Positions 1 to 9,367 of a stretch of DNA of 64,000 nt are shown piece after piece. Origin of the DNA: Bacilli bacterium (GTDB taxonomy: Bacteria; Bacillota_I; Bacilli_A; RFN20; CAG-288); contig JALCLG010000001.1 in assembly GCA_022647725.1 (NCBI GenBank), positions 1,916,784 through 1,980,783 of the forward strand, written 5' to 3'. A model generated the notes under the pieces. That model was not told the DNA's origin. It did no database searches and worked only from the letters and a program-made list of their open reading frames with translations. Made by a program: the position numbers and the translations under genes. Numbering within the stretch: the first letter of the stretch is position 1; every line of letters starts with the position of its first letter.

Positions 1-1210
1 TGAAGGCACTCTCAGCAATCGTGGTCAGTCCGGCCGGCAGAACCACTTCCTTCAAAGCCGTATCATTGAAGAAGCAATACCGGGGGATTGTCTTCAGCGT
101 AGAGGGTAAGACGAGTTTGGACAGCAAAGGGCAGCCCGAGAAGCCACTATCCGGGAGGGTCGTGATGCCTTCATCAAACGTGACGGTGTTGAGATTCGGC
201 ATCGAGGCAAACTGAATGGAATCATTCGCTGAGGAGAAATCCACGGTTCCCGGGATTTCCAACGTCAGGATGTTCTCGGCCAGCCAGAAGGCCCGGATAT
301 GAATGGTCTTCAAGCCATTGGGAAGCACGACATCATGGACAAGACTGGCGGCAAAGGCCTGATTGTCAATCACTTTCAGCTGCGAGGATGAAGTCGTGGC
401 AAAGTTACGGATGCCGCGGGTATCCTGCAAGGACATCTCCCCTAACTCGGTGACGGTATCCGGAAGGGTATACGTCTCCTGCACCAGACACATCGGAACC
501 TTGACCAGTGTCGTGACATCTTTGTTATAGAGAATGCCGTCGATGCAGGTGAAGTTCTCATTGTCGGGATCCACGCTCAGATAAGCCACGGAAACGGAAG
601 CATACGTTGAGATAAATAACGGGGCCACCGTTTTGATGTTTTTGCCGAGATGGACACTCTTGGCAAACTGACTGTTGATTGCAAAATTCTCAACCTGGAC
701 GACCGGATATTCCGTGCCCTGATACTGGATGGTATCCGGAATCACGACATCGGCAAATTCCCGGTAAGGATCGGAGAAGCTGACGAGTTCGATCTCGGTG
801 TTGGTCGCATCCGTGAAGGCCCAGGAGTAGCAATCCGTCCGGGTGTAGTCCCGGGCTTCATAGGTAGCCGTATAAATCAGGTGGGTCGCATCCTTGAAGT
901 TCTCTTTCCAGCCGGTAAAGACATAGAAGTAAGTCGCATCGATATCCCGGTGCGGCGTCTCGCCGGTATAACTCGGGATGGCCTCGCCATAGGTGATGGT
1001 GCTCTCCTGAAGAGAAGTGCCGTCATAATCCTGATAGGTCACCTTGATTTCCTGAGCTTCCGGAACGGTGGAATTGACCGAGGTGCTGACGGAAGAGGAA
1101 ACAGAGTCGGACGGAGCAACGGAGGCCGCCGGGGAACTGGTGCTTGTTTTCCCGGAGCAGCTAACCAGCATCGTCAAGGCAAGTAAGGAGACAGTCAACG
1201 TTTTTTTCAT
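1..1210 (-). CDS. BspA-like leucine-rich repeat surface lipoprotein (3' end outside window)
   Basis: Only 403 codons lie in the window and no stop is reached. The start at 1210 gives MKKTLTVSLLALTMLVSCSG, a signal peptide with a lipobox ending in Cys at about residue 18. A Ser/Thr-rich linker follows. Next is one InlB-type B-repeat (residues about 55-115, with the YVFTGW core), and then BspA-type leucine-rich repeats of about 23 residues (pattern LPxTVTxLGExSL, LVLPSTLKTIPxYCF) run off the end. It should sit on the outer face of the membrane. BspA repeats in the family mediate adhesion or protein binding, but the ligand here cannot be told. It shares architecture with the broken gene at 20846-23856. 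Confidence 0.85.
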   Translation of the reverse strand, partial: MKKTLTVSLLALTMLVSCSGKTSTSSPAASVAPSDSVSSSVSTSVNSTVPEAQEIKVTYQDYDGTSLQESTITYGEAIPSYTGETPHRDIDATYFYVFTGWKENFKDATHLIYTATYEARDYTRTDCYSWAFTDATNTEIELVSFSDPYREFADVVIPDTIQYQGTEYPVVQVENFAINSQFAKSVHLGKNIKTVAPLFISTYASVSVAYLSVDPDNENFTCIDGILYNKDVTTLVKVPMCLVQETYTLPDTVTELGEMSLQDTRGIRNFATTSSSQLKVIDNQAFAASLVHDVVLPNGLKTIHIRAFWLAENILTLEIPGTVDFSSANDSIQFASMPNLNTVTFDEGITTLPDSGFSGCPLLSKLVLPSTLKTIPRYCFFNDTALKEVVLPAGLTTIAESAF

Positions 1211-1254
1211 AGCAATGGTCCTTTTTGTGAAGCCTTTCTTACAAAACAGGGTCT

Positions 1255-1283
1255 ATTTTATGGATTGAAAGACTATCCTGCAA
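1255..1283 (-). promoter_or_regulatory. Sigma-A-type promoter of the BspA-like gene
   Basis: On the minus strand TTGCAG (1283-1278) is followed by a 17-base spacer and TAAAAT (1260-1255), 45 bases upstream of the start codon at 1210. It is back to back with the plus-strand promoter near 1340. Confidence 0.55.
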
Positions 1284-1334
1284 TGAACACAACGTGACCT
1301 TACAGGACTCCCCGTATCTTTTTTTGGGGGACAA

Positions 1335-1343
1335 TGATATAAT
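1335..1343 (+). promoter_or_regulatory. Extended -10 promoter of the lipoprotein gene
   Basis: TGATATAAT is an extended -10 element (TG, one base, TATAAT at 1338-1343). It lies 30 bases before the start codon at 1373. No convincing -35 is visible, which fits an extended -10 promoter. Confidence 0.45.
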
Positions 1344-1372
1344 TCCCAAGTCTTTTGAAAAGGAGAGCCCGG

Positions 1373-3151
1373 ATGAATAAAAAAATAACCTATCTTGGCC
1401 TGACGGGACTGTTGCTTTTAAGTGGTTGTCAGAAGACCTCTTCGACGGTCAACAGTGCCAGTGATTCTGCCTCCGTCACCTCGGCATCTGCGGACTCTTC
1501 TCTGCCTTCCGCAGCCACCTCGCAAAGTACGAAACTGACCGCCGATATGTTAGCGGCTCTCCGGGGCGGTCTTGCCGTCAATGAAACCATGACCGTTGTC
1601 ACCAAGACGTCGTCCACCTACGGAACTACAACCGCCACCTATGTCTCCCTGTTTGACTACCAATGCCTGAATGACGAATATACATTCCAAGGCTATCAGC
1701 CGGTAGCTTCAACGGCCACCCCCACGCGTGACACCTTAACGCAAAGCGGGGACATTGTCAGTCAGGAAAACCTGGCCAAGAATGCCACTTTAAACATCAA
1801 CAATACCATTGACTATGCTACCCTTACCGATCCCAACACCACCGCCGACATGATCTTCAAAGACAGTGGTTTTGCTAACCCCTTTGCTTTGCTGACTCGG
1901 GCCTTATTCACCCGCAGCATCGACGATGACCATGTTTATATAAGCCGTGCCAATACCGATGCCGATACCTTGAAGTTAATTGAAGCCGGCTATGGCTTTA
2001 CCGGTTCCACCGACTATACCCTGGCCAGCCTTTCTTTGGTCATCTCCGATACCGCCATCACCTCTTATACCGCTACTTATAAGCCCGTTTCGGATGCCAC
2101 GGCTGGAACTCAGACGAGTTTAACCGTCACGGGCACCTTCCAAACCTTAGGGGATGGTGTGACACTTAAGCCGGTCTCCCCCATGGCGGCCTCGGAGGAT
2201 ACGACCTTAAGTACTCTCTTCAAGAAGCTCGAAGCAAGAAATTATACGGAAAAAGTAGAACATAATACTTTTAATGAAAGCGGTTTAGCCGTACAAGCTT
2301 CTTTCTCAGCTTTCAAACTTACGCCAACGGTTTTGGAATCCAGTGCCACCAACAGCAAAACCGGTGAGCATTATGAGGTCGCTTTAGCCGAGAAATCAGG
2401 CGGTTTACAGGAATATTCAATTCTCAACGGTTCTTATTACCCTTATTTGTCTCTGCAGGCGGATAAGGCTCTCGCCGACGTACTTCCGAGCTTTGATATC
2501 TCTCCTGCCCTCTTTGACAGCAATGACAGCCATACCCTCTATACCCTGAAAAAGACGGTACCGGCCATCACCCCTTCCAGCCGAGTCTATTCCTTGGATT
2601 CGCTGGGGGCCATCAGCTCTCTGACGATTGCCGTTTCGGCTTCTGAAGTCGTCTTCACCAACACCTCCTCGACATACCAGGAAATCACGACCCTGAGTGA
2701 CATCGGCACCACCACCGTGGGCTATGCTGACAGCAAGGTCAAGGCCAGCGCCAGTTTGACCTGGCCGGAACTTTTGTCCAACCAGAGCGAAGCCTATGCC
2801 AAGTATCTTCTTTATATGAAGAGCGAGACCGTCATCAATAGCCTGCCGACCTTAGGTTCCGACTATTCCCTGGTGACCTTCCAGGTTTCGGATACCTATC
2901 GGGAAATCAAATACCTGATGGGAACGGATGCCACGACGGCTACGGCGTATGTGACTACCTGGCTTAGCAGTTTCACGACGAAGGGCTGGGATGAACCGAC
3001 GGCCAACATCTACGGCGGCTACACCTCGACCTACACCTCCCAGATCACCGTCAATGACAACCTCAAAGTCACCCCGACCGTGGATATCTTCCTCTATCAG
3101 CTCACCGATAAAAGCGTCGTCCTCTATCTCTATCCTTCCTTGGTAGCCTAA
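1373..3151 (+). CDS. Large secreted lipoprotein of unknown family
   Basis: This 592-residue protein begins with a short signal peptide and a lipobox (LLLLSGCQ, Cys at about 19). A Ser/Ala-rich linker follows (about 25-55), then a Thr/Ser-rich, beta-type body without recognisable catalytic motifs. I chose the ATG at 1373 because AGGAG at 1361-1365 is well spaced from it. An in-frame TTG at 1355 precedes that ribosome site and would spoil the signal peptide. I do not recognise the family. The composition resembles the lipoproteins at 18778 and 12757. It is monocistronic between its own promoter and the terminator at 3155. Confidence 0.8.
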   Translation: MNKKITYLGLTGLLLLSGCQKTSSTVNSASDSASVTSASADSSLPSAATSQSTKLTADMLAALRGGLAVNETMTVVTKTSSTYGTTTATYVSLFDYQCLNDEYTFQGYQPVASTATPTRDTLTQSGDIVSQENLAKNATLNINNTIDYATLTDPNTTADMIFKDSGFANPFALLTRALFTRSIDDDHVYISRANTDADTLKLIEAGYGFTGSTDYTLASLSLVISDTAITSYTATYKPVSDATAGTQTSLTVTGTFQTLGDGVTLKPVSPMAASEDTTLSTLFKKLEARNYTEKVEHNTFNESGLAVQASFSAFKLTPTVLESSATNSKTGEHYEVALAEKSGGLQEYSILNGSYYPYLSLQADKALADVLPSFDISPALFDSNDSHTLYTLKKTVPAITPSSRVYSLDSLGAISSLTIAVSASEVVFTNTSSTYQEITTLSDIGTTTVGYADSKVKASASLTWPELLSNQSEAYAKYLLYMKSETVINSLPTLGSDYSLVTFQVSDTYREIKYLMGTDATTATAYVTTWLSSFTTKGWDEPTANIYGGYTSTYTSQITVNDNLKVTPTVDIFLYQLTDKSVVLYLYPSLVA

Positions 3152-3154
3152 CTG

Positions 3155-3182
3155 AAAAAGCCCTGTCGCCAGGGCTTTTTTT
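3155..3182. terminator. Bidirectional intrinsic terminator
   Basis: The stem AGCCCTG (3159-3165) pairs with CAGGGCT (3170-3176) around a 4-base loop. A tracts on the left and T tracts on the right let it act on both strands. It separates the convergent lipoprotein and histidine kinase genes. Confidence 0.8.
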
Positions 3183-5331
3183 AGTTCTTCTTAGTAGCCT
3201 CTTCTTTCGCGAGGATGACTTTCGTGAGGCTTTCTTTGAGGATCTTGGGATCCACAGGCTTGATGATGATGCCATCGAAGAGAGGATCGTCGGAGTTATA
3301 GACATCGGCGGTCATCGCTAAGACCAGAGGATGTTCGCCGTTTTCCTCCGCTTTCTTACGGATTTCGCGGGTCGCAGTCTTGCCATCCATCACCGGCATC
3401 ATGATATCCATGAGGATCACATCATAATAGGCAGGTTTCTTGGAGTAGAGGTCCAAGGCTTCCTGGCCGTTATTGGCTAGGCTTACTTCCATTGACAGCA
3501 TCGAAAGGAGCTTGGCACCGATTTCCTGATTCAGAAGATTATCTTCAACCAGCAGGACATGCTTGCCTTTCAGGACATCCTTGGTAGGAGCCGGCTGACT
3601 GACAGCCTCGATAGCCTGGGTTGGCGAAACCGTCCGCTCGAAAGGAAGATCGACCGTAAAGGTCGTCCCTTTATCCAGGACTGAAGCGCAGGTAATCTTC
3701 CCGCCCATCACGTCCGTGATCCTCTTGGCAATCGAAAGACCCAAGCCGGTGCCTTCCTCTTTCTTCTGCCGCCCTTCCTGGACAAACGGCTGATACATGC
3801 TGGTCATGAATTCCTCACTCATGCCCGGCCCGGTATCCGCGATGATGAAGCGGTAGACCACCGTCTTCTCGGTAAAACTTTCCTGGCTGGCGGCAAAGGA
3901 GACATGCCCGTCCTTGCCGGTGAACTTCACGGCATTGTTCAAAAGATTGATCAATAACTGCCGGGTCTTCAGGTCATCCACGAGGATTGGCAACGTGAAA
4001 TCACCGTTCTTTTTCTCAAGAAAAGTGATGCCTTTCTTTTCGGCCAGCTTCTGGATCTCTAAGGAGACGACCGAAAGCACATTGGCCATCGTGGAAACGG
4101 TCTTCTTCAGTTCATAGCGCCCGGATTCCATCCGGAAGATATCCAACGTATCGTTGATGAGACTTAACAGATACTCGCTCGATTTCAGGACATTGGCATT
4201 GTATTCCTTGATTTCCTTCATATCGTTGGAGTCTTGGATGAAGCGGCTCATGCCGATGATGACGTTCATCGGGGTACGCATATCGTGGCTGATCTGACTC
4301 ATAAAGTAAGTCTTGGACTTGTTGGCACTTTCCACAGCCTTGGATTTCTCACGTAAAGTCCGATTCAGGTTCATCACATAGACAAAGTCCACAATGAAGA
4401 TGACGGCCAAGGCTACCACATAGCCGAAGGCAAACCAGAAATTGGTCATGCTTCCCACGAATTCGCTTTCCGGCACCGAAACAATGATATACAGATTCGG
4501 GTCACTGCTTTGGCAATAGGAGTACAGACACGTTTTGCCTTGGGAATTGAGATACTCGAAATTCCCTGTTTGCTGGCTGGAGAAGGTGGCAATCAGGGCA
4601 TTCTTCTTATCCAAGGTCAGCCCGTTATTGGTATAAAGGGCATTGAAGAAGTTATCGCTGCCAAAACTGGAATCCGACACCAGATAATTGCCTTGGCTGT
4701 CGCAGATGACAAAGGAAAGGGAAGGATACTGAGTCTGGATGCGGATGTCTTTTTCATTGCTCGCAACGCTGCTAACCGATAAGAGAGTATAGGGAGCCGT
4801 CGTCGTCCCGTCACTGAGGTTGAAATAAGCAAAGACACCCACACTCCGAAGACTGGTGATGGCATCGGAGAATTCCGGGGTCAGGGGTATCGACGGGGAA
4901 TCAAGGGCAGTGGCTCCGGCTTTGTCGAAGATGGCTTTCAGGCTTGTATAGGAACTGGCGGTATAGGCAATTTCTTTATAAGTTCCGTCCGAGTTCTTTG
5001 CGGTGGAATAGCCCTTGTAATCGAGTCCGACAATCTCAAATTCGCCCTCGCTGGTCTGCATCTGGCTCAGGTAGGTTAAGCAGCCCTGATAATCCAGTTT
5101 GAAATAATCGACACTGCTGATCAGATTCGTGATCGTTTCCTGGCGGGTTGTGAAGAGACTGGTGGAGATGTTGGTGTAACTCTTGGCGATGTTGCCGACA
5201 TCCTGGACGTTCTGATTCTTGATGGCCTGGCTGTTCGAATTGAGCCGGATGAAAAGGGTTGCGGTCATTGCGCCTAAGGCGAGCACGTTCAGAACGATGA
5301 GAATAAGCCGTTTCCAGGTTTGCTTCGTCAT
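3181..5331 (-). CDS. Hybrid sensor histidine kinase with receiver domain
   Basis: This 716-residue membrane sensor kinase has a first membrane segment at about 8-27 and an extracellular Cache-like region to about 300. A second membrane segment lies at about 303-325. HisKA follows with the phospho-acceptor His in SQISHDMRTPMN, then an HATPase domain (N box NLLNNAVKF, G1 DTGPGM, G2 GTGLGLSI). A C-terminal receiver (VLLVEDN, Asp in LMDIMMPVMDG, late Lys in IIKPVD) completes it. No HPt or DNA-binding output domain is attached or adjacent, so the final response regulator is elsewhere. The gene lies 14 bases after a solute-binding lipoprotein gene. I infer that the lipoprotein delivers ligand to the extracellular sensor. 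Confidence 0.9.
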   Translation of the reverse strand: MTKQTWKRLILIVLNVLALGAMTATLFIRLNSNSQAIKNQNVQDVGNIAKSYTNISTSLFTTRQETITNLISSVDYFKLDYQGCLTYLSQMQTSEGEFEIVGLDYKGYSTAKNSDGTYKEIAYTASSYTSLKAIFDKAGATALDSPSIPLTPEFSDAITSLRSVGVFAYFNLSDGTTTAPYTLLSVSSVASNEKDIRIQTQYPSLSFVICDSQGNYLVSDSSFGSDNFFNALYTNNGLTLDKKNALIATFSSQQTGNFEYLNSQGKTCLYSYCQSSDPNLYIIVSVPESEFVGSMTNFWFAFGYVVALAVIFIVDFVYVMNLNRTLREKSKAVESANKSKTYFMSQISHDMRTPMNVIIGMSRFIQDSNDMKEIKEYNANVLKSSEYLLSLINDTLDIFRMESGRYELKKTVSTMANVLSVVSLEIQKLAEKKGITFLEKKNGDFTLPILVDDLKTRQLLINLLNNAVKFTGKDGHVSFAASQESFTEKTVVYRFIIADTGPGMSEEFMTSMYQPFVQEGRQKKEEGTGLGLSIAKRITDVMGGKITCASVLDKGTTFTVDLPFERTVSPTQAIEAVSQPAPTKDVLKGKHVLLVEDNLLNQEIGAKLLSMLSMEVSLANNGQEALDLYSKKPAYYDVILMDIMMPVMDGKTATREIRKKAEENGEHPLVLAMTADVYNSDDPLFDGIIIKPVDPKILKESLTKVILAKEEATKKN

Positions 5332-5345
5332 GCCTTTTATTTCTT

Positions 5346-6734
5346 CTAGTGGTCAGGATTCTGGAAAGCATCCTCAAGCTGGGCCATAAAGGTACTGAAG
5401 GGTTTCATGATCTTATTGCCATTGCCATCGTCAATCAGGTACTTCTCAGCGTTAATCTTAGCCATATCCACCAATTGCGAGATGACGACATAATAGAACG
5501 AATAGGAGAAGGTAACCTGGCCGACATCGGAAATGCTGTTAGCATCAATACTGAATTTCTTGCTCAGGTAATCCCGCCACGTGGTACTGTTCGGAACGGT
5601 CCCGTTCAGAGAGGAGAACTTGGTCTGCTCAGCGCTAGAAAAGAAGAAATTCAGGAATTCCAGAGCCCAGTCTTTATGAGACGTTCCTTTGCGGATGCCG
5701 ATGCCCTTGGCCGGTGAAAGATAAGCGTAGCCGCCATTGGTACCCACGGGGGACAGGATGAACTCATAGTCGATGCTGCTATGATAGTCGTCTTTCACCT
5801 TGGCCATCGTGTTGGAGATGGAAAGAGCCTGAGGCAGGAAGGCAATGTTTCCAAGATCATCGATTTTCTTATAGTTTCCGGTACCGTCATCATGGATATT
5901 GAAGAAAAGACACCCAATGCCATTATCGGTCTGGGAATTGAAATCATTGGCCCAGGGTGTGGTCTTGGCAGCCGTGTAGTTATAGTAGCCTTGGCTGACA
6001 TAATCATAGAAGAACTGATAAGGTTCTCGGAAAAGCTCACTGATGCCTGTTTCCCTGTTTTCCACGCGCTGATAAGTGGCCTTATAGTCACTGGACCCAG
6101 TTATCTGATTGCAGAGATAGGGATAAATGAAGGTCTGACCGACCGTTCCCGGATTGGACTGCATCGGAATATAACCTTTGGCCAAAAGAACTTTGGAACA
6201 GGCAAGATAATCCGCCCGGTTCTTTGGAACGGAAAGACCTAAGCTTTTCAGCAACGTTTTGTTGACAAACATTCCGCGCAAGTCACCGCCCATCGGAATC
6301 ACATGGCACTCGCTGGTGCCTGCCGTATTGGTAAACGTGAAGTTCTTTTCCAGGGAATCAAACGTCGTCGACAGCTTTAGCGAACTGCTGTCATCCAGCA
6401 GATTCTCCGTTACCGGGACGAGAGCTGACGTCGATAAAATATTATTGCTGACAAAAAGGTCCACCGGATCCTCGGTGGAAGCTAAACGGGTTGGCAGCAA
6501 ATTGCTGTAATCCTGGACATACTCATAAGAGAGATGGGCATGCGGATAAACCGCAGTGAAATCATTGCCAACGGCTTCCAAAGCGGCAAAGGTTTTGGTA
6601 TCACCGACCACCTTCAAGGTCACGTCTTTCGTCACATCTAAACTGGAGTTTGGGGTATAGGTCTGCTTGTTGCAGGAAACCATCGGGAAAAGAGAAGCAG
6701 CTAAAGTCAACACAATCCAAGGTCTCTTTTTCAT
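5346..6734 (-). CDS. Family 1-type extracellular solute-binding lipoprotein, partner of the kinase
   Basis: This 462-residue protein starts MKKRPWIVLTLAASLFPMVSCNK, a signal peptide and lipobox with Cys at about 21. The rest looks like a MalE-type sugar-binding protein: LKVVGDTKTFAALEAVGNDF near the front, then GDLRGMFVNKTLLKSLGL, and a late KDWALEFLNFFFSS. I chose the ATG at 6734 because GGGTGG precedes it and the signal peptide then fits. A longer in-frame extension to 6938 has no signal peptide. No permease or ATPase gene is near. The next gene, 14 bases on, is a sensor kinase, so a sensing role is more likely than import. Its promoter sits in a perfect palindrome. Confidence 0.85.
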   Translation of the reverse strand: MKKRPWIVLTLAASLFPMVSCNKQTYTPNSSLDVTKDVTLKVVGDTKTFAALEAVGNDFTAVYPHAHLSYEYVQDYSNLLPTRLASTEDPVDLFVSNNILSTSALVPVTENLLDDSSSLKLSTTFDSLEKNFTFTNTAGTSECHVIPMGGDLRGMFVNKTLLKSLGLSVPKNRADYLACSKVLLAKGYIPMQSNPGTVGQTFIYPYLCNQITGSSDYKATYQRVENRETGISELFREPYQFFYDYVSQGYYNYTAAKTTPWANDFNSQTDNGIGCLFFNIHDDGTGNYKKIDDLGNIAFLPQALSISNTMAKVKDDYHSSIDYEFILSPVGTNGGYAYLSPAKGIGIRKGTSHKDWALEFLNFFFSSAEQTKFSSLNGTVPNSTTWRDYLSKKFSIDANSISDVGQVTFSYSFYYVVISQLVDMAKINAEKYLIDDGNGNKIMKPFSTFMAQLEDAFQNPDH

Positions 6735-6754
6735 TGTTCCACCCTTTTGCCTTT

Positions 6755-6791
6755 GTTTGTATATTATACAAACCAAAAGAGGATGAAACAA
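6755..6791 (-). promoter_or_regulatory. Promoter with embedded palindromic operator for the solute-binding/kinase operon
   Basis: On the minus strand TTGTTT (6791-6786), a 17-base spacer and TATAAT (6768-6763) form the promoter. The -10 lies at the centre of the perfect inverted repeat GTTTGTATAATATACAAAC (6773-6755, two 8-base arms around AAT). A dimeric repressor bound there would block the promoter. The regulator is not identifiable from the window. Confidence 0.6.
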
Positions 6792-6825
6792 GGAATTGTT
6801 CATTAAAAGGGCAAAATAAGAAACT

Positions 6826-7983
6826 TCATTTTCGCTTTTCCAAAAAAGTTTCCAAACGGTCCAAAGCCAACCGCAGATCCGCCAAGGAATAGGCATAGGA
6901 AAGCCGGACGAAGCCCTCGCCGGTATCGCCAAAGGCACTTCCGGGAATCAAAACGACTTTTGCTTCTTTCAGCAACGCGAGACAGAACTCTTCGCTGGTC
7001 ATGCCATAGCGCTGGATGGAGGGGAAAACATAGAAGGCGCCTTCAGGCGGAAAGCATTCCAGTCCCATGGCGTTAAGCCGGCTTAAGACATATAGGCGGC
7101 GTTTGGCATATTCCTCACGCATCTTTTCAATATCCTTGTCGCCGTTTTGCAGGGCTTCGATACCAGCAAACTGACTGGCTGCGGTCGGACACATGATGGT
7201 ATATTGATGGATTTTGATCATGGCCTGAATGACCTCTTTCGGACCGCAGGCATAGCCTAACCGCCAGCCGGTCATGGAATACGATTTGGAGAAGCCGTTA
7301 AGAACAAGCGTCAGATCCTTCATTCCCGGGATTTCGGCCAAGGAATGGTGTTTGATCCCATAGGTTAGCTCGGAATAGATCTCATCGGAAATGACAAAAA
7401 GATGATGTTCAACGCAAAATTGCGCAACCCCTTGAAGATTGGCTTCACTCATCTCCGATCCGGTGGGATTGTTGGGGAAATTGATAATCAGGACTTTGCA
7501 GCCCGGGGTGTAGACATCTTCCAGATCTTTCCGGGTCAGCTGAAAACGGTTGGCGGCCTTCAGCACTAACGGAACGGCTTGGGCATGAGCTAACTGGATG
7601 CAGGGAAGATAGGAAACATAAGCCGGCTCACAGAGAATGGCTTGGTCGTTCGGATTCAATAAGGCCCGGCAAGCCAGATCTATCGCTTCGGAAGCGCCGA
7701 CGGTAATCAGGGTTTCCTCAGGGGTATAAGCTAACGAATATTTCCTTTTCAGGAATTCGCAGACCGCTTCCCTTAAAGCGGGCAATCCGGCCGTGGTGGT
7801 ATAGAAGGTCTTGCCTTCTTCAATGGAAGCAATCCCTTCATCGGAAATATGCCACGGCGTATCAAAATCCGGCTCACCGACGCCCAGGGAAACAACGCCA
7901 GGTATCTTCAGCGCCAAATCAAAGAACTTTTCCAGTTTGGAAGGCTTGATGTCATTAAGATAATCGGCAATCAGGGAAGCCAT
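6826..7983 (-). CDS. PLP-dependent class I/II aminotransferase
   Basis: This 385-residue fold-type I enzyme is of the aromatic/aspartate aminotransferase kind and probably cytosolic. The visible motifs are GVGEPDFDTP near the N terminus, VGASEAIDLA for the PLP phosphate region, NFPNNPTGSEMS, and the Schiff-base Lys in GFSKSYSMTGWRLGY. C-terminal FVRLSYAYS carries the substrate-carboxylate Arg. Full length matches the family. It begins one base after the stop of an Lrp-type regulator, which suggests co-transcription and amino-acid-responsive control. The substrate cannot be fixed. PatA-like or aromatic aminotransferase are the likeliest. Confidence 0.88.
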   Translation of the reverse strand: MASLIADYLNDIKPSKLEKFFDLALKIPGVVSLGVGEPDFDTPWHISDEGIASIEEGKTFYTTTAGLPALREAVCEFLKRKYSLAYTPEETLITVGASEAIDLACRALLNPNDQAILCEPAYVSYLPCIQLAHAQAVPLVLKAANRFQLTRKDLEDVYTPGCKVLIINFPNNPTGSEMSEANLQGVAQFCVEHHLFVISDEIYSELTYGIKHHSLAEIPGMKDLTLVLNGFSKSYSMTGWRLGYACGPKEVIQAMIKIHQYTIMCPTAASQFAGIEALQNGDKDIEKMREEYAKRRLYVLSRLNAMGLECFPPEGAFYVFPSIQRYGMTSEEFCLALLKEAKVVLIPGSAFGDTGEGFVRLSYAYSLADLRLALDRLETFLEKRK

Positions 7984-7984
7984 C

Positions 7985-8476
7985 TTAAGCCGAGAGGATC
8001 ATCCTCTCACCTTTCTTTTGTTCTTCCAGAATGGTTCCATGATCTTTGTATTTCTTTAAAACGAAATGGGTCGATGTCGAAAGGATGCAATCCAAGGTCG
8101 AAAGTTTCTCGAAAACGAATCGCGAGATTTCCTTCATGGATTTGCCTTCGATGATGACACAGAAGTCATAGCCGCCACTCATCAGATAAATGGTGTTGAC
8201 TTCATCGAACTTCATGATCCGTTCCGCAATTTTATCAAAGCCGTTCCCTCGCTGCGGACTGGCCTTGACTTCAATCAGGGCGGTGACGATTTCCTCATCG
8301 GTGTTGTCCCAGTTGATCAGGGTATGATAACCGCAGATGATTTTCTTTTCTTCCAGCTGAGTAATGGCCTCGCCCACAGCCTTCTCAGTGGAACCTAATT
8401 CCTTGGCTAGGTCACTGATGGCGATGCGGGAATCATTCTCCAAACATTGCAGAATCTTCTTTTGTAACTCCTTCAT
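7985..8476 (-). CDS. Lrp/AsnC family transcriptional regulator
   Basis: This 163-residue protein has an N-terminal winged helix-turn-helix (ILQCLENDSRIAISDLAKEL, about 7-50). An AsnC/RAM ligand-binding domain follows (about 70-150, with the VNTIYLMSGGYDFCVIIEG stretch typical of the family). GGAGG lies a few bases before the ATG at 8476. Lrp proteins bind amino acids and act as octamers. Its gene is immediately upstream of an aminotransferase gene, so that gene is the likely target, with probable autoregulation. The C-terminal 12 residues are Lys/Glu-rich and extend past the usual end. Confidence 0.88.
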   Translation of the reverse strand: MKELQKKILQCLENDSRIAISDLAKELGSTEKAVGEAITQLEEKKIICGYHTLINWDNTDEEIVTALIEVKASPQRGNGFDKIAERIMKFDEVNTIYLMSGGYDFCVIIEGKSMKEISRFVFEKLSTLDCILSTSTHFVLKKYKDHGTILEEQKKGERMILSA

Positions 8477-8533
8477 AAGTCACCTCCGGTTGGTTTTCGT
8501 CTCGCGTCAGGATACTTTAGGATAATCCTTTTC

Positions 8534-9367
8534 TTACTTTTCGGCTTCTTTTTCGGTCAGTGCGGGAACTTCCTCTTCTCCGGAAAGGCCGACCACATCC
8601 TGGGCATGGACCGCAAAAGCTATGCCCTGGCCTTTGGTATCGATGCCGGCTTCCTGGTTGATGCTTTCGAGAACCTTATCACGAATATCCTGAGGGACCA
8701 AAATCAAAAGGACTTGTTTCTCCGGAGTAATCACCACTCCGAAGAATTTCTCCATATCCTTGTTTCCGGTTCCCCGAGCTGACAGAATCGTTCCACCGCG
8801 GGCTCCGGCCCGTTTTGCGGCATCCATCACTAAGTCGGTGAAACCTTCGTTGACAATGACGACCACGAGCTCATAATTGTCCTTCCAGGTCTTGGCTGTT
8901 TCCATCGTTTTGGCTCCTTCCGCTGCCGGGGCCGGCCCGGTCAGGCGATTGTTAGTCAGCATCTTATAAACTGAAACGTTGCATATAGCGGAAAGACGGA
9001 TGATGAAGGCAATGCCTTTCGTATACTGGGAAATTCGGAAGCGTTCGGCGATGGCTGGCTTGGCTTCTTCCCAAGTCTTCCCCGTAATCAGGGAAAGGAC
9101 TACTTGCTTCTGATCCTCTCCCCGGCCGAAGACATCGTAGAAATCCCTATTGGCGGTGCCGTTTCCGTGAGTTAAGAAGGCCAGGGCCCCTTGGCTGCCC
9201 ATCAGATTCTTGACGATGGCCCCACCCTGGTCATCGGGGACAATGGCCGCAAAGAAATACAGCTGATCCAAAACATGGCTCTGATCATAAGGGACTGCCG
9301 GTGCCTCGCTCTTACGAGCACTGCTGATCTTCTTAATCAACGGATCTTTGCTAAGAAGATTATTCAT
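8534..9367 (-). CDS. PII-like regulatory protein, partner of the DUF1538 membrane protein
   Basis: This 277-residue soluble protein looks like a tandem PII-like protein. A first half (about 30-135) contains LYFFAAIVPDDQGGAIVKNL. The second half (about 165-250) has the classic PII pattern YELVVVIVNEGFTDLVMDAA, then GARGGTILSARGTG, then EKQVLLILVPQDIRDKVLE. PII proteins bind nucleotides and often gate a membrane transporter. Its start overlaps the stop of the DUF1538 gene by 4 bases (9364-9367), so the two are translationally coupled. I infer that it regulates that transporter. The extra N-terminal half and acidic tail are unlike GlnB. Confidence 0.75.
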   Translation of the reverse strand: MNNLLSKDPLIKKISSARKSEAPAVPYDQSHVLDQLYFFAAIVPDDQGGAIVKNLMGSQGALAFLTHGNGTANRDFYDVFGRGEDQKQVVLSLITGKTWEEAKPAIAERFRISQYTKGIAFIIRLSAICNVSVYKMLTNNRLTGPAPAAEGAKTMETAKTWKDNYELVVVIVNEGFTDLVMDAAKRAGARGGTILSARGTGNKDMEKFFGVVITPEKQVLLILVPQDIRDKVLESINQEAGIDTKGQGIAFAVHAQDVVGLSGEEEVPALTEKEAEK

